NCBI GenBank assembly: GCA_033239525.1
Contig: BSYO01000036.1
Location: forward strand, 2,130,126 to 2,194,125
Length of the DNA: 64,000 nt
Source: Nepenthes gracilis
Taxonomy: Eukaryota; Streptophyta; Magnoliopsida; Caryophyllales; Nepenthaceae
Reading direction: 5' to 3'
The position numbers were made by a program, and so were the translations under genes. Position 1 is the stretch's first letter. Every line of letters begins with the position of its first letter. Shown here piece after piece: positions 36,101 through 48,324 of the stretch. The notes beneath the pieces were generated by a model, which was not told where the DNA came from, ran no database searches, and saw only the letters and a program-made list of their open reading frames with translations.

Positions 36101-37535
36101 ACGTCAAATATCAGATAATATATTAGTCAAATATTAAATATATCGGCCAATATGTTATAATTTTTTTATAATATGTGTGTGTGTATATATATATATCGAT
36201 ATTTTCATCCATTGTCCGGAATGTTCAAACTCATAACAAAAACAGAGATGGGGTTGTTATGGCCTTTTCAGTTGAAAGGATCTTAGATCCACCGGCAATG
36301 ATGATTAAAAGTTAGACAGAAGAACGATGAAGGTTATATTATATAATTAAATATTTATTTGATATTTATTATTTATTTAATTAGCTTTTAATAATGACCA
36401 TTTTAAATGAATATTAAAGCCAATCAAAATGAACAATCATAACGATAATCAGAAAGACAGGGGAGGTAGATGGAGAGAGATGATACAGTTGGGAATAACA
36501 CAAGGAAGGGCGGCGGTGAGGCGAGAAAGCGGCCGCTTCCAGCCAGGATCACATTGGCATTCGTAAGGGAAGCTGCTATTTTGTGAAGGCACACAATTTC
36601 CCTTTCCGCATTCCACTTCTTTGCACACTCCATCTGCTTCAAATTTATCACCACCCACCGATTAGAATTCTTCTTTTAAAAGTTGAACAGATAAATGATT
36701 GATGAGTGATTTATTAATATAAATAGATAGATGAGATACTATTATATCAAAATTATTTAAAGTAGGATTAAAATATACACCAACACTTACTCTGTTTTTA
36801 TTGTCACAGTTTAAAAAAAAAACTATGAATTCAAGCTCCTTGAAAAAAATTAAATAGATGATTGAGTTCCCTATAAATTCTTCTATATATGTAGCTAAAG
36901 TAAATGAAATTTTCTACAAATTATTCTAATTTTTTAGTAAGTTTTACTTCACAAACTTTTAAACATACGCCAAAATTTGTTTCAATTTTTTTCCAAAATC
37001 AATTTTAAGAAGTCAGACATTAAATTTCAGAATCAGCAACTTAAAATATGGTAGTAGGGAGTAGTTTTGAATTATTTTTTTTAATAGAAAAATTATAGTT
37101 TATATTTTTTTCTATTAAATTTCTCATAAGATGCTTTTCCAATGTAAAATTTACGAAAGAAATGAAGTGTAAATTATGCAATAAATAAAAGATCAATCGA
37201 ACTTTACAGTAAAAATTCAATTTCATATCCTATTTTTCCAAACATTATGCCAATCATAATTTCAAGCTAAATCTTACTCGGCAAGATGAAAAAATAACCT
37301 CGAAGCATATATGTGAAATTAATGACAAGCAACCAAAAAAGAAAAAAAACCTGCGAAATGAACAGAAATAAAAAATTCGAATCCTAGAGAGAGAGAGAGA
37401 GATAAAGAGGAAAGGGAGTCGATGAGATGACGAACCGAATACAGGAGAAAGAAGCGGAGATAAGAAGTCGCTTGCGGCAACTAGAGGTCCCAAGGCTACG
37501 AATGCTACCGCCAACAGAGTAATTGCTTCCGCCAT
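21186..37535 (-). CDS. Plant EGF-like secreted protein, six exons
   Basis: Exons on the minus strand: 37535-37436, 36633-36487, 22674-22594, 22101-21973, 21773-21678 and 21274-21186. All joins keep phase 1 and use GT-AG sites, giving 213 residues. Exon 1 encodes a signal peptide ([16 protein letters not shown]) and [12 protein letters not shown]. Exon 2 encodes the first Cys-rich module ([29 protein letters not shown]). Exon 3 adds [10 protein letters not shown], exon 4 the second EGF-like module ([31 protein letters not shown]), exon 5 [12 protein letters not shown] and a Pro-rich stretch, and exon 6 a short hydrophobic tail. This matches a conserved plant family often annotated as Notch- or slit-like EGF proteins; its biochemical role is unknown, and the signal peptide implies secretion or surface attachment. 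Intron 2 is 13.8 kb because of a Copia element. The tail is shorter than I recall for the family, so anchoring is uncertain. Confidence 0.82.
22236..22456. repeat. MITE-like inverted repeat in intron 3 of the EGF-like gene
   Basis: The left arm from ACATTACAATAG (22241) through CCAAACATTATACTCTCTTA pairs with the reverse complement of the right arm from AAGGGAGCATAATGTTTGG to GTTACAATGT, an imperfect match over about 50 bases. The whole is about 220 bases with a non-coding middle, typical of a MITE. I did not find a convincing target duplication. Confidence 0.5.
22675..24195. other. 3' part of EGF-like intron 2, outside the Copia element
   Basis: AT-rich intron sequence follows the Copia element on the minus strand and precedes exon 3. 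Nothing coding was recognised; short ORFs here lack family features. Confidence 0.5.
24884..26948 (+). mobile_element. Gypsy-type LTR nested in the Copia element, with a primer-binding site
   Basis: This is a diverged relative of the solo LTR at 9567-12377. It has the same AATTATGAG block near the start (24916), a GC-rich tract (24985-25090), a TATA-like TTATGAAAACGCG at about 25102, GAGAGAGAAAAC leader sequence, a GTAAGTGCAC donor-like site at 25264, and TAGCTAGTAAAGCCTACC at 26246. It ends GGGTCATCACA at 26948. The next bases, TGGCATGAGACAC, resemble a tRNA-iMet primer-binding site, so this was a 5' LTR and not a solo LTR. The exact left end is uncertain and no target duplication was found. 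Confidence 0.65.
26949..27390 (+). other. Remnant of the nested Gypsy internal region
   Basis: This begins with the primer-binding-site-like TGGCATGAGACAC and continues as AT-rich sequence without an ORF of note. It is probably the decayed leader of the nested element. Confidence 0.35.
27391..30840. repeat. 1.7 kb direct tandem duplication inside the Copia element
   Basis: Units 27391-29115 and 29116-30840 repeat with a period of 1725 bases. Long stretches are identical, with differences gathered in short patches (for example around 27553 against 29274, and 28387 against 30111). The unit contains AGTAGAGGATTGGCTTCATC followed by GGTGAGTGACAT and ends in what looks like the N-terminal part of the Copia gag. 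Units abut with no spacer. Confidence 0.9.
30845..34560 (+). pseudogene. Copia gag-pol remains
   Basis: Read through many stops and frameshifts. About 30845-31140 is a Copia gag with [19 protein letters not shown]. About 31280-31340 is the zinc knuckle [14 protein letters not shown] (C-X2-C-X4-H-X4-C). From about 31990 to 32720 is the integrase core ([37 protein letters not shown]) and its C-terminal [14 protein letters not shown]. From about 33100 to 33860 is reverse transcriptase with the YVDD active site at 33590-33601. From about 34190 to 34550 is RNase H ([18 protein letters not shown]). No intact protein can be made. Confidence 0.88.
35468..36486. other. 5' part of EGF-like intron 2
   Basis: AT-rich intron. 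At about 36010-36210 it contains a GATAT/ATATCGG-rich repeat (ATATCAGACATATC, ATATCGGCCAATATG) related to two blocks in introns of the TSO1-like gene (60427-60640 and 61745-61990). No gene was seen. Confidence 0.45.
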
Positions 37536-37740
37536 GCCTGCAAGCTGTAGACTCTGCCAAACCGTACGCATCACGGAGAGAGAGAGAGAGAGAGGGAAAG
37601 AGAAGATTGAGAGTGAAAGAGAAGAGAGAGAGTGAGGGAGATGCTGATTTAATGGCCGGTGTGGGGATGGATAGACTTTGAAAATGGAGATGGAGTCGTT
37701 CGCAGATCGTCGGAGGAACACGGCTCATGGACTTTGATGA
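37536..37740 (-). promoter_or_regulatory. 5' leader and promoter area of the EGF-like gene
   Basis: On the minus strand the start codon is preceded by a CT-rich leader with a (CT)n run at about 37579-37595, a common feature of plant 5' UTRs. An in-frame upstream Met would add about 12 residues before MAEA, so the exact start is not certain. Confidence 0.4.
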
Positions 37741-38180
37741 GAGAGAAAAACGGGGTCAATACGCTGAGAGCCGTTAACGTCAAGCCAGATTTTTAGTTTA
37801 ATTTAAAATAAATAAATAATAAATTTTAGATTAAATAATTTAAATAAATAAATACTTAAATTATTTAATATAATCTGAATTAATTAGTTTTAGACTTTAA
37901 AATAAATAAGCCAAATTAACATTTAAGAGGAGGGAGGACCAACAATGGAAAAAAGGGGTCTTGATGGTTGGCCGTTGAGATATGCCCACATTCAATAAAT
38001 TCAATCGGACAACTTACAAATCAATAGATAATTTTAGCTCTTAAAATATTAATATTTTCAATATATTAATAATAAAAATAATTAAGAAATATTTTTTAAT
38101 TATTATCTATATATTTTTAAATAATATAATATTTAAATAAGAATAAACTAAGATTAAAAAATTTACATCGAACCAGATGG
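37741..38180. other. Intergenic AT-rich DNA
   Basis: No gene or clear repeat boundary was found. It lies upstream of the minus-strand EGF-like gene and may hold distal promoter elements. Confidence 0.4.
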
Positions 38181-38185
38181 ATCCG

Positions 38186-38380
38186 GGGGGCGTCCTTCTC
38201 CTCATCTGAATCGTCAGATGTAAAATCTGACGGCCCACACGTTTTGAATGGATAATATAACGTGGGCCGTTCGATTTTAAATTTAATCTTTCAAAACATA
38301 TAACCGTCGGATTTTATATCCGACGGTCCAAATTAAGAGAATGACAATCCTTCTCCACTTGGGAGAAAGACGCCCCCTCA
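38186..38380. mobile_element. MITE of about 195 bases
   Basis: The ends GGGGGCGTCCTTCTCC and GGAGAAAGACGCCCCC are imperfect inverted repeats, flanked by ATCCG at 38181-38185 and 38381-38385. Inside are further inverted words, such as AATCTGACGGCCCACACG against CGTGGGCCG, and GTCGGAT against ATCCGAC. There is no coding capacity. Confidence 0.65.
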
Positions 38381-38385
38381 ATCCG

Positions 38386-39305
38386 CACCAGATGCCTAAG
38401 CTTATCTTATAAAATTACTTATTTTATTTAATGTATTTATTTTTTTTATTTTGGTGTGGTTAGAATTGTATTTATTTCATTGCTCAATACGTGTCATCAA
38501 GAGGTGCAACGAATTAATAGATAAGGATGGATGCTAAAATTCATTTTATCTTTTATTATATCGTTTGATCATATTTATTATCAAAAATATAAAAAATTAA
38601 TAATAATAATAATAGTGTTATTAATATTATTATTAAAAAGATACTATTTATACAACACTTATATATTATTTATATTAAATTTTTTATTTTTTAAAATAAA
38701 AAAATAAAAAAATAAAGTTAAAATTAAAATAAAATAAGGCCCATATTTATTTATAATAATTTTAATATAAATAAATATAGAATTAAATATATATGTATAT
38801 GCTGGTGGGTCATAAAGCGGGTCGGGCTTCCCCTTAGGGTTACGTCACTTAGGGCCACTAGTCTCATTGACGAGGGATGGCCCAACTAGGGGGCACCTTT
38901 TTCATGGAATTCCTTTATTCCTATTGGAAGTGTTAGGTCTTTTCAAATCCGATGGTTTAGATTATAAAATAATAAAAATAATTATTATTTATTAATTTTT
39001 AATATTAAAATATTTATGTTATTAAAAAAATATAAATATAACCATATCCATATTTTTAATTTTTTATAAATATAAAACATAGGCCATTACGATACGTGCA
39101 TAGTATTGCACCAACTCAAACTGTTGATCAAGTGTGACACTAAGCATTTGTAACACATTGCTTTGAATCCACTCCTCCTGACTTTGACTTAAAATCAATC
39201 AAGCTATTCATAATTTAGGTTGAAAATCACTCAACAAAAGTCCATTTAAATGGTTCTAAGCATGCATTTTTTGGTATAGATTGAGTCTTGGTTTTAACAA
39301 ATAAA
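38386..39305. other. Intergenic AT-rich DNA
   Basis: AT-rich sequence with one GC-richer patch at about 38810-38930 (GGGTCGGGCTTCCCC, GGGCCACTAGTC). I recognise nothing in it. Confidence 0.35.
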
Positions 39306-39990
39306 TTATTGGGATTCAAAATATTTATTTGAATTGCAAAGAAATAATAATTAATTTATGACAAACATACAATAATCACTAATAATGAAATAAAAAGTAA
39401 TTTTTACGTAAAAAATTCTCTTAAGAATGAGAAGAAAAAATTACGGGATGATATATCAAAAATATCTCTAATATATAATTTATTCGGTTATATAAATCTT
39501 ATAAATATAAGAATTTGATACCTTAGAACAAATAAATTAAGTAACAATGGGTACAAGATGAAAGAATAAAAAATATAATTCATAAAACGTTCTTTCAAAT
39601 TCAAAAAATAACATATTCAATGTTGGTAAAAATTAAAACATGATTTAAAATTTAACCAAATACCGAGTCTTTTTCTTTTCTCTTTTCTCTCTCTTTCTAT
39701 TCTTTTTCTCTTATAAACAGCCCTCTTTAAGTCTAAAATTTGTAAGTAATTAACCCTAAAAATGTATAAGTATATGTTTATACTACAAGTAGCGCTCAAA
39801 CGTCTGTTAGGTGCCCTTCAAACACTAATACCATTGAAAACAGCATCTCAGGCATGCCTCGAGTGCGCTCCTTCTGGAACTAGCGCCTCAGGCACTCTTT
39901 AAACATACTCCAAGCGCCCAACTATTGGATTTGATGCCTCGAGCAACCCTTGGGTGCCTTCCGAATACTCTCTCTGGAATCAATGTTTTA
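39306..39990. mobile_element. Decayed LTR of family L1
   Basis: The stretch begins ATTGGGATTC, like TGTTGGGAT, and contains TTTTTACGTAAAAAATTCTC and AAATTACGGGATG. These align with the matching blocks of the solo LTR at 3834-4639 and the LTR at 51366. Toward its end (about 39790-39990) is a repeat-like GC-richer tract (GCCTCAGGC, GCCTCGAG). No clean end or target duplication was found. Confidence 0.55.
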
Positions 39991-42900
39991 GCTCTTGGTC
40001 CGCGCACAATCCTCCATATTAGTATAGTATACATATGATCTCGTCTATATCACCAAACAGTACATTAAATGAGTATAGGATCATACAAAAATAACCTATA
40101 ATCTAACGGAAATAAGTAGTTCTAAATGTAGTTTTAAATTTCCTAATAAAAGCTTATTTTAATAGAGGTGATCATAATTTAAATTGCATTGGTTCTAAGT
40201 GTGTAGTTTTAGATTCAAGAAGATAGATCTCGATTTCAACAAAATAATAAAAAATTTTAAAACAATAGGTTGAAATTACTTAATAAAATATCTGATGTGA
40301 AATAAACATAAAAGATTAAATTCATATATACCAAGATTTATAAAACTATGATAATTCTCAATTTTTATTAATAAATTAGTATATTTAAAATATCAATCGA
40401 TATCAAATATTATAACAAGTGTCGAAAAGAGCTGAGCACAAGTTGTTCAAAATTGACTTATATTTTTTATATATATATAGTTATATATTTAATTATATTA
40501 AAATTATTATTTTTAGTATAAAAAATAAAAATTATAATAAAGCAAAATTTATATTTTAATCTTAATATTTTTAATATAATTAAATATATAATAATAATTA
40601 AATATATTTTGTCGTCGTCCGATGACCAGGAATTGTGGTGGTACGATAAATTGGTACTTTCTGCTTTTATTTCTGACACATCAATCTACTATTTATTTTC
40701 CATTCAATAATGATAATGATAAATAAATATAATAATGAGGCTTCATCTCCACTTAAAATAAATAATAATATTTTTTTCACTAATTTATAAGAAATAAAAA
40801 ATAATATTTAATTCAATGAAGACTTTGATAAGCCATTTAATTGTAACATTTTATTTTTTAATTTCAGATATTAATATAAAAAATAACAGTTATTATTTAA
40901 TTATTTTAATAAGAAATATTAAAAAATATTATATTTTTTAAAAAAATAATCAAATTACAATCACTAAAAATTTATACAGAATAATATTTATACAGATAAA
41001 AATTTAAATAAATATATATTATATTTTAAGAAATAAATGTTGTATTTATTTAATTTATTTAATTTAAGTTAAATATATATATTTTTTATATTTATAATTC
41101 ATTATTTTATATTTACTTATTTAGATTTTTTTCTCATTAAAAATAAAAACAAAATACGTCATCAAAAAGCAGTAAATACGTTTCAGAGTCCCATTCGTAC
41201 GACCACGTGGAAACATGTGGTCCCCACAACCGAAAATATCAAGGAAAACCCAACGGACGCGCTTTATTAATTTCACATTAATTAATTTATTTTGTTTTTT
41301 TGGGTTAGAAACGTCAAATATCACGTCATTAATGTGGAAAATTATGAGACACAAAACTACATAAAATTAAATAAAAACAATTATATAAATTTATTTGTTT
41401 GATTTATTATAAAAAAAATTGTACAAAATTTAAAGATTAGATAATTTTTATTTGCTTGAAATAATTTTAAGTATTATTAATTTATTTATTAAGACATTAT
41501 AAGTCTAAATTTGATCATTTGAAGACAATTTTTTATATTATATAAATGCTAGTAAATACTATCAAATTATCAAAATATAGTAATAATATATTTATTTCCT
41601 TATAAAAAAAACTTTAAACCACGATATTTATGAATCTTATATGTAAAAATAAATAAATAAGTTATTTTCTCTCTGAAATTTTAAAAAATCAAAGCCATAT
41701 AATAATATTAAAGCAATAATATAGTAATAACAAATAACTCAATATAATACTATAGTAAAATAAATATGTATTTAACTGTATTTGTTTATCTGTCAATTTG
41801 AGTTACTTGATAGATATTTTATTTATTTTTATTATATAATTTAAAATTTATATTTATATAAAAATATATAAAATATATAATTTTTAAAATTTATTATATT
41901 TAAGATAAAATATTACGTAAGTATATTTTTAATGAATAATTTTAATATTAAAAGTTATTAATTATATAAAAATATAATCTATTAAAATAATTTTTAAATT
42001 TAATATTCATCAAAATTATACATTTATAAAAAATTATAATTCTTCCGAACTTGACCAAACTAGATACTTTTACTTATGATTTTGTCTAATCTAAAAAATT
42101 GATAGAGCATAATTTTATTATCTTACATGTCTATTATATTTTAATATCTTATTTAAATCTTATAAAATTTTAAATGAATCAAACCGGATCGATTAAATGA
42201 TCCAATTTTGATCAAATTTATTCAAAATGTTTGTGATCAAATCTATAAAATATATTTATGGTAAATATTTAATATACATATAAAATTATATATGCATATT
42301 AGGTTTTTAAAGATTTGCTAATTATTATTGAGACAAATACATTACATGACTTTGGCTTAACCATTTTTGATCGATGAGTGATCTGACCTATCTATGGGAG
42401 GTTTGTTATTTCCACTGCAAGCTTAGTCAAGCTATTTGAAACTCGAGAAAATTCGCTCTTAAGGTTGACCAATTGGGCATAAAACCCGTCTGTCTCAGTC
42501 TCAAGCTCGATTAAAATATTCTGGATATCAGCTATTCTTTTAAAAATTTTTACTAATTTATAAAATGACTCATTTATCTATATCGAAAATCAATTACTCG
42601 ACCAATTTACCTTGAGTTTCATTTGAATCGCATCGAGTAGGAATAAGAATGAGCATCTTTGCCTCGAAATATATTTATTTGGGCAACTTGAAATTGTCCT
42701 TCTTTAATTATTTTATAGGAAAAAATTAATAATATCAAGTAAATTTTAAAGAAGCTCATAGCAATTGTATTAACATTGAACCATCTAGAGGAGCCAAAAT
42801 AAGGGAATGTATTATTTTTATTTTTGTGCTTTATTTTATCTGAAATTTTTATTTTCCTAGCATATTATAGTAAATCAAGTATAAAACACTTAACACTTAT

Positions 42901-43380
42901 GGCCTCCCCTTCTGTACTTTGCGATAATAATTCTGCTGACATTATGACTTTTACTATAATAATACTGTTCATAAATCAAAATTTTTAATTTCACTTGACT
43001 ATCTATAACTCTATTTCGTATGCTCGGGGTAGAAATTTTGTACTACTGATATGAATTTTTCATATTTATTTTTATTTAGTTTAATTTTTAAATTTTTACT
43101 TTATAGTAATGATCATATACAATATTCTTAAAAGATTATAATTTATACTTCTATTGTGAGATAAAATCAGCTTATATAACTATAGCTGAATTATAATAAA
43201 ACTCCACCATAATATAAAAATCTTATTATTTGTACATTTATTTTACAAGATTTTTACACAAAAATTTAGTTAAAGTTACATATTTTTTAATGTATTGAAT
43301 GATATATAATACCAGAGGTGCTTTTTCACTAATAAGAATCATATAGGACAACGAGGAGGACATATTCAACCGTAGACAGC
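39991..43380. other. Intergenic AT-rich DNA upstream of the IQD gene
   Basis: Long AT-rich tracts with no recognised gene. At 41203-41222 there is a G-box-like ACCACGTGG next to ACATGTGGT, but it is 2.3 kb from the IQD start codon. The block at about 42340-42560 is GC-richer and may be transposon-derived. Confidence 0.4.
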
Positions 43381-43555
43381 AGCCTGTCAGAGAGACAGTA
43401 ATGGAGTTCTTCACTTTTTAAGGGAGGGCTCACAGCGCCTTCTTTCTTCTTCCTATGAATTAAGATGAACAGAGAGTTATAGAAGGAGATGCAGCTTCTG
43501 CTTCCTTCTTCTTACTACATTCATTCTGCGTTTTCGATTCATTTCAAATTCAGAA

Positions 43556-46166
43556 ATGGAGAAGGCATGCCGGTGGATTATGAAGTTCTTTACTGGGAAA
43601 ATGGACAAGGAGAAGCATAAGAAGAAACGATGCAATCGGCCGCCCGTAGTTTGCCGCAAAATTCCGACTAACCCGATAGTTTTTACGACGACGCCGACTC
43701 CGAAACAAAGGAGAAGATGGAGCCTCCGGCGATTCTCAGCCACAGCCGGTGGTAAGGATTCAAATTCCGCCTCCGCGGCAGCAGCAACCATCCGTAATGT
43801 ATTAGAGAGAGACCGGAGGCACCATGCATTAGCTGTAGCTGCTGCCACCGCGGCAGCAGCCAATGCAGCAGTGGCAGCGGTAGAGGCGGCCGCCGCTGTG
43901 ATCCGGCTTACTGCCCCAACCAACGGGAGTGCAACTGCCATTGAAGTGGCTGCTGCGGTCAAGATTCAATGCGTATTTCGTTCACATTTGGTATGAATTT
44001 GCTGATTTTTGTAAGTCTCTCACAAAAGACTACGCAAAGATCTCGCAACGCATATAGTCTTTGAATTAGACCCAAACAAAGCTCAATGCGGGTTGATCGA
44101 TAGAGCTCCAGAGACAAATAAGTTTATTTTTTATATTTTAATTATAAAATTTTAACTTATAATTAAAAAATTAGTTAAAATTAATTATTTTTAAATAATT
44201 TAATTATAATCATAATTATTTTTATCTCTTTAGAAGATGAAACCCCCTTTAATCTGAATTTATGGGTCGGATTTAGGAAAAACATTATAACTATTAAAAA
44301 AAATAAAAAATTATAATCATTTTTGTCCATAATTTAAATCAAGCCAATTTGAATTGAACCATGAATATTTTTATTTAAAAATTTATATTTGTATAAATAA
44401 AATATCTAAAATATAAAATATTTAAAATTTTATAACATTTAAATTAGCATATTACTTTTAGATCAATAATCTTTTCATGAAAGACATTAGTTTTACAAAA
44501 ATAGAATTAATTGAAATATTTTTTTAAAAAAATTAAAATTTATTCAAAATAAAAAAATGTATCTATATTTATAGAGGAAAATCCATAACCCTCGCGGAGC
44601 AAAACTAGTCACCTTCACTTGTTATCATCTTCAACTTAAAAAATTAATCAGATCTAATTTTAATTATATCTATTTATAATATTATCATACATTGACTAAT
44701 TCTAATTAAATTTTAGGACAGTTGAACCCAGCCAGTCAATAGCATATTTTTTATCATGTATTGCTTGAAGAAAAATCAAACCATATTTGATTAAATATAT
44801 ATGATTTTATCTTATATTATCTAATAATTTATTTCTACGATTCAAATTATGATTTTCTAAACAAATAATAATAATTTTAGACTGTATTTAGGTTTTTTAT
44901 TTTTATCGAGTATTATTCATCATGAAATAATTAAAAAATGATAATAACAATTTCAAGAATTAAATTAAAAATTACTTGATCTATAGAAATATAACACCTT
45001 TAAACAAATCTCATGTAAGTTTTGTGTACTAACACGATTTGAATTTCGAGAGTTACCCGCATGCAGGCAAGGAAAGCACTACATGCGCTGAGAGGATTAG
45101 TGAAGCTGCAGGCGCTGGTGCGCGGGCACCTGGTGCGGAAGCAGGCCGCAGCGACGCTCAGGTGCATGCGGGCGACGGTGGGGGCTCAAGGGAAAGCTCG
45201 GGTGCAAAGAATCAGGGGAGCAGACGATGCGAACGCTGTAAGCTACAGGCACTCGACTGACAGGAAATCCGACGCTGAAAAGTTCATAAGCTTCTCGTAC
45301 CATGTCAGTCTTCTAGCCGGTCTTTCTACGGTTTTTCAAATATTTAAATTGCAGGAAGAGATCTTCGTAGTCTTTACTTCTCCCCAATTAAGCCGAATTG
45401 TGATTTCAAGTTCCGAAGCGTGATCTGCATCTGAGCTCTGTTCATGCAGGAAATTGACGGAGCCATAGAGGAGAAGATCAAGATAGTGGAAATGGATGAA
45501 TCAAAGGGAAGCTCGAAGAGCAGAAACGGCCATTCGAGGTATCCAGAGAGCGAATCGACACGGCAGAGATCGATCTACACTCACGCATCGCAAAGCCGAC
45601 GCAAGAAATCAGATCAGCACAGGATGTCGCCCGCCGCATCCGCCATAACCGTCGGCGCAACTCCGAGAACAAGCAGCGCGCACTTCGACGAATATTCTTT
45701 CGCAAACGGGAAAAGCAGCCTGCGATTTTCCACTTATTTTCCTCACCAAGAATACGCAGAGTCCATGTCTTACTGCTATAAACTCTATCCGAATTACATG
45801 GCGAACACTGAGTCATCGAGAGCGAAAGCGCGATCGCAGAGCGCGCCCAGGCAACGGCCGGAGTTTCTCGAGAGACAGCCGAGCCGCCGGAGATCTTCCG
45901 TTGAAGGAAGGAATGCATCCAAGGCTGCTCGAATTCTTAGGTCATCTTCTCCTGTTGATTCTACTGCTGAAAGTCATCGATTTCCATGGTCGTTCAAGCT
46001 TGACAGGTCGTCTGTTTCACTAAGAGATAGTGAGTGTGGATCTACCTGTTCTGTGGCCACAAATTACAAGTACTGCAGATCTCTGGTTTCATATGATGTG
46101 AGTAGTGATCACACACACAAATTTTCATGCGAAATCGATGGTCGAGAGAGTAAATTTATAGCCTGA
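43556..46166 (+). CDS. IQ67-domain (IQD) protein, three exons
   Basis: Exons are 43556-43990, 45067-45303 and 45450-46166, all joined in phase 0, giving 462 residues. IQD proteins are plant calmodulin-binding scaffold proteins linked to microtubules and the nucleus. The N-terminus is basic ([18 protein letters not shown]). The IQ67 region includes [15 protein letters not shown], where the exon 1/2 boundary splits the first IQ motif at the phase-0 position typical of this family, then [13 protein letters not shown] as the second IQ motif. Exon 3 starts [16 protein letters not shown] and contains a DUF4005-type stretch ([17 protein letters not shown]) and a Ser/Arg-rich tail. The exon 2 donor is taken at CAT|GTCAGT (45304); GCT|GTAAGC at 45238 is an in-phase alternative that would drop 22 residues. 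The Ala-rich stretch at about residues 75-110 is encoded by GC-rich repeats. Confidence 0.88.
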
Positions 46167-47039
46167 TTCACGAGAATTTTTTTCATATAGAATTCTTCTT
46201 TCATCTTTTGGTTTGAATCTTCGGATATGATAATTTCTGCAGCAACCAAAGAATTCAGTGATTATAAGTATTCCTGGCCAGGCCACTATGAGTCGCCACC
46301 GGCCACCACAGCCCCACCCCACCTCCGCCGCCGTCGCCACCCATGGCCACATGGCGGTGGTTACTGCAGAACTATCTGACAGCTCTTTATCCTTTGGTTT
46401 AATGGATGCAGCCTCATGGGAAAATATACTGAAAGGCGCCCTTCTTTCAAGCGCCATGGCTGGACTAAGTGAAGGTCCGATCTGTCAAGGAATTTGCAGA
46501 AGCGTACTCAGCTCCAGGCTTCATCGAAGGGATGATAATGGCGAAGTGCTGTTTAAGAAGAAAAGCTGTCAAAAGTCGCCTGAGCCTTCTTTGTTCTTGA
46601 TTCTCTGGTGCAAGAGAGTATGTTATCAAGCTCTTTCGTTTGTAGATTTCCATTTTGGCCTCAGTTTCTTGAATTCGTTTTTTCTAAAGCTTGGATGTGC
46701 ATGTCTGTGTTCTTGAGGAAGGCAGCAAGAAAGATGTAGGCAAATAGCACAGATTCAATTGTTAAGAAAATTTCCAATGTGAATCCGAAAACCACGGCCG
46801 GTTTTAAAGAAATGTCTTAGTGAATAATTTTAATGCTTGCTACCATGTTCCTTTTATTAAGACAATCTTCACCTCTAATAAATATAGACCGGTGTGCATG
46901 AATGGTAGTGAGATACAATAAAGTCTTATTTGATAAATCTGATATTGATAAAATCAAATATAAAATTATAATGAAGACCGAATTGCCTTATGATATAATA
47001 GAGCTTGAAGGGAATAAATCATTTCGAATCACAATAATA
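46167..47039 (+). other. 3' flank of the IQD gene with an unassigned ORF
   Basis: The first part is the likely 3' UTR. A plus-strand ORF of 152 codons spans 46258-46716, starting MIISIPGQATMSRHRPP. I do not recognise it and its amino-acid pattern does not argue for or against coding. The sequence TTTCTGCAG at 46233-46241 could act as an acceptor for an alternative last IQD exon, but no such isoform is known to me. Confidence 0.35.
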
Positions 47040-47635
47040 TTTTGACTTATTAATAATTTACAGAATGAAAAATACAGAATATATAATATATGTAAAATAT
47101 ATTCTATTCTAGATTTGAATAGTAAATAATGAAAGCAATAATAATAAAGGCGTAATTTTTGGTGATGAAGAAAAATTTCGACAATTATGGCTGTCGAGTA
47201 AACTTCTTTGAATTTTAACGATCAGAAACGATATACACTATAAAAATCAATTTACAGACTGGATGGTACAGATGCGCTAACTTAGCCAATTTACTTCCTC
47301 CTTATGATTTCTACCATTGAATTCCTTAGATTTGCCTACGACAATAAAATCGGACGCCTTTCAATCATCACATTAATCTTCCCTCACGTTAATCTTCTCT
47401 GGAATAAGGGCTCAAACGTGGGTCGAGCATGCCCCAAGCTCTGTCTTCTTTAAAAGTAGGGGTCGAGCGTGGGATGCAAATGGGGGATACCGAAAGATGC
47501 CAATCTTCGAGCATGAACATGTCAACAGATAGCCTCTAAACATGAAATAATGCAAATCTTCCGACACAGAAAAATACACCCATTAACAACAAACGATCAC
47601 GAAATATATCAATAAATTCCTAATAGAGCCTTATG
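47040..47635 (-). mobile_element. Diverged solo LTR related to the Sirevirus-like element
   Basis: The order of blocks matches the LTR at 51996-53081: GCAATAATAATAAAGGCG (47134), ATAAAAATCAATTTACAGAC, GATTTCTACCATTGAATTCC, ATCTTCCCTC, and near the end ATCACGAAATATATCAATAA. The position of the CTCGAGCG array in the young LTRs holds only GGGTCGAGCATG and GGGGTCGAGCGTG here. The ends have decayed and no target duplication was found. Confidence 0.6.
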
Positions 47636-47799
47636 TAATGAATCTTGCATAAAACTCTTGCTATACGTGAGTTTTGGGAACAAGTCAAATCATAATAAGC
47701 TTATCGTACATTGTATAAAATTACATTATACATAAAAAAAAGACCTTTTAACAACAATAATTCTATTGCTATATTAGTACTTTTTCCAGCTCCCCAAAC

Positions 47800-48320
47800 T
47801 ATTGAGCTATAGGCCATAGAGACGTTTTAGGGTTATGGTTCTGAAATCTTTCTCCACAAGAGGCGTCGCACATAGAGAGAGGAGAAAAGAAGAGAAAAGA
47901 TGAAGAAGTTTGGCATCCAATTGATATCCGATTTGAATTTTGTTTTTCATCAAGATCGAGTATATCGTTCTGGAAGTGATTTTAGAAATACATTTTTGTT
48001 TAGTTACTCTTTTTTTTGTTGTATTTTTCTTGTGGGTTATCAGGTTTGCTGAGATGGGGTTATATTCAATCATTCTTTATTCAGGTTTGAAATGAAGAGA
48101 TTTTGAAATGGGTTATTATAACCGGCACTATTTGTAGTTGATTTATTCGAAATTTGTCTGGTAATTTTTCCCTTAATTGAGAAAGATTTTCTACGTTAAA
48201 AATCGCTGTGCATTGTTTGTTTCTTGTGCTTACAAATTTGATAGCTAACGGTTGACGGGGGGTTTCAATTTGTTTCACTACACCGCGTTAGGTGTATCCG
48301 GGTGTTATTGAATTCCCAAC
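47800..48320. repeat. Dispersed repeat shared with 5190-5620
   Basis: The two stretches share a GAGAGAGGAGAAAAGAAG-like tract, GTTGATTTATTCGA and TTTCTACGTTAAA in order. It ends near 48321 with ATTCCCAACA, an LTR-end-like word, so it is probably part of an old LTR element. No ORF was recognised. Confidence 0.45.
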
Positions 48321-48324
48321 ACGA

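Noticed and set aside
41203..41222. A G-box pair as a promoter element of the IQD gene
   Set aside because: It is 2.3 kb from the start codon in AT-rich DNA with transposon remnants; no support links it to the gene.
43477..43962. A 161-codon minus-strand ORF opposite IQD exon 1
   Set aside because: It is a shadow of the GC-rich Ala-coding stretch; the plus-strand frame has IQ motifs and correct splice sites.
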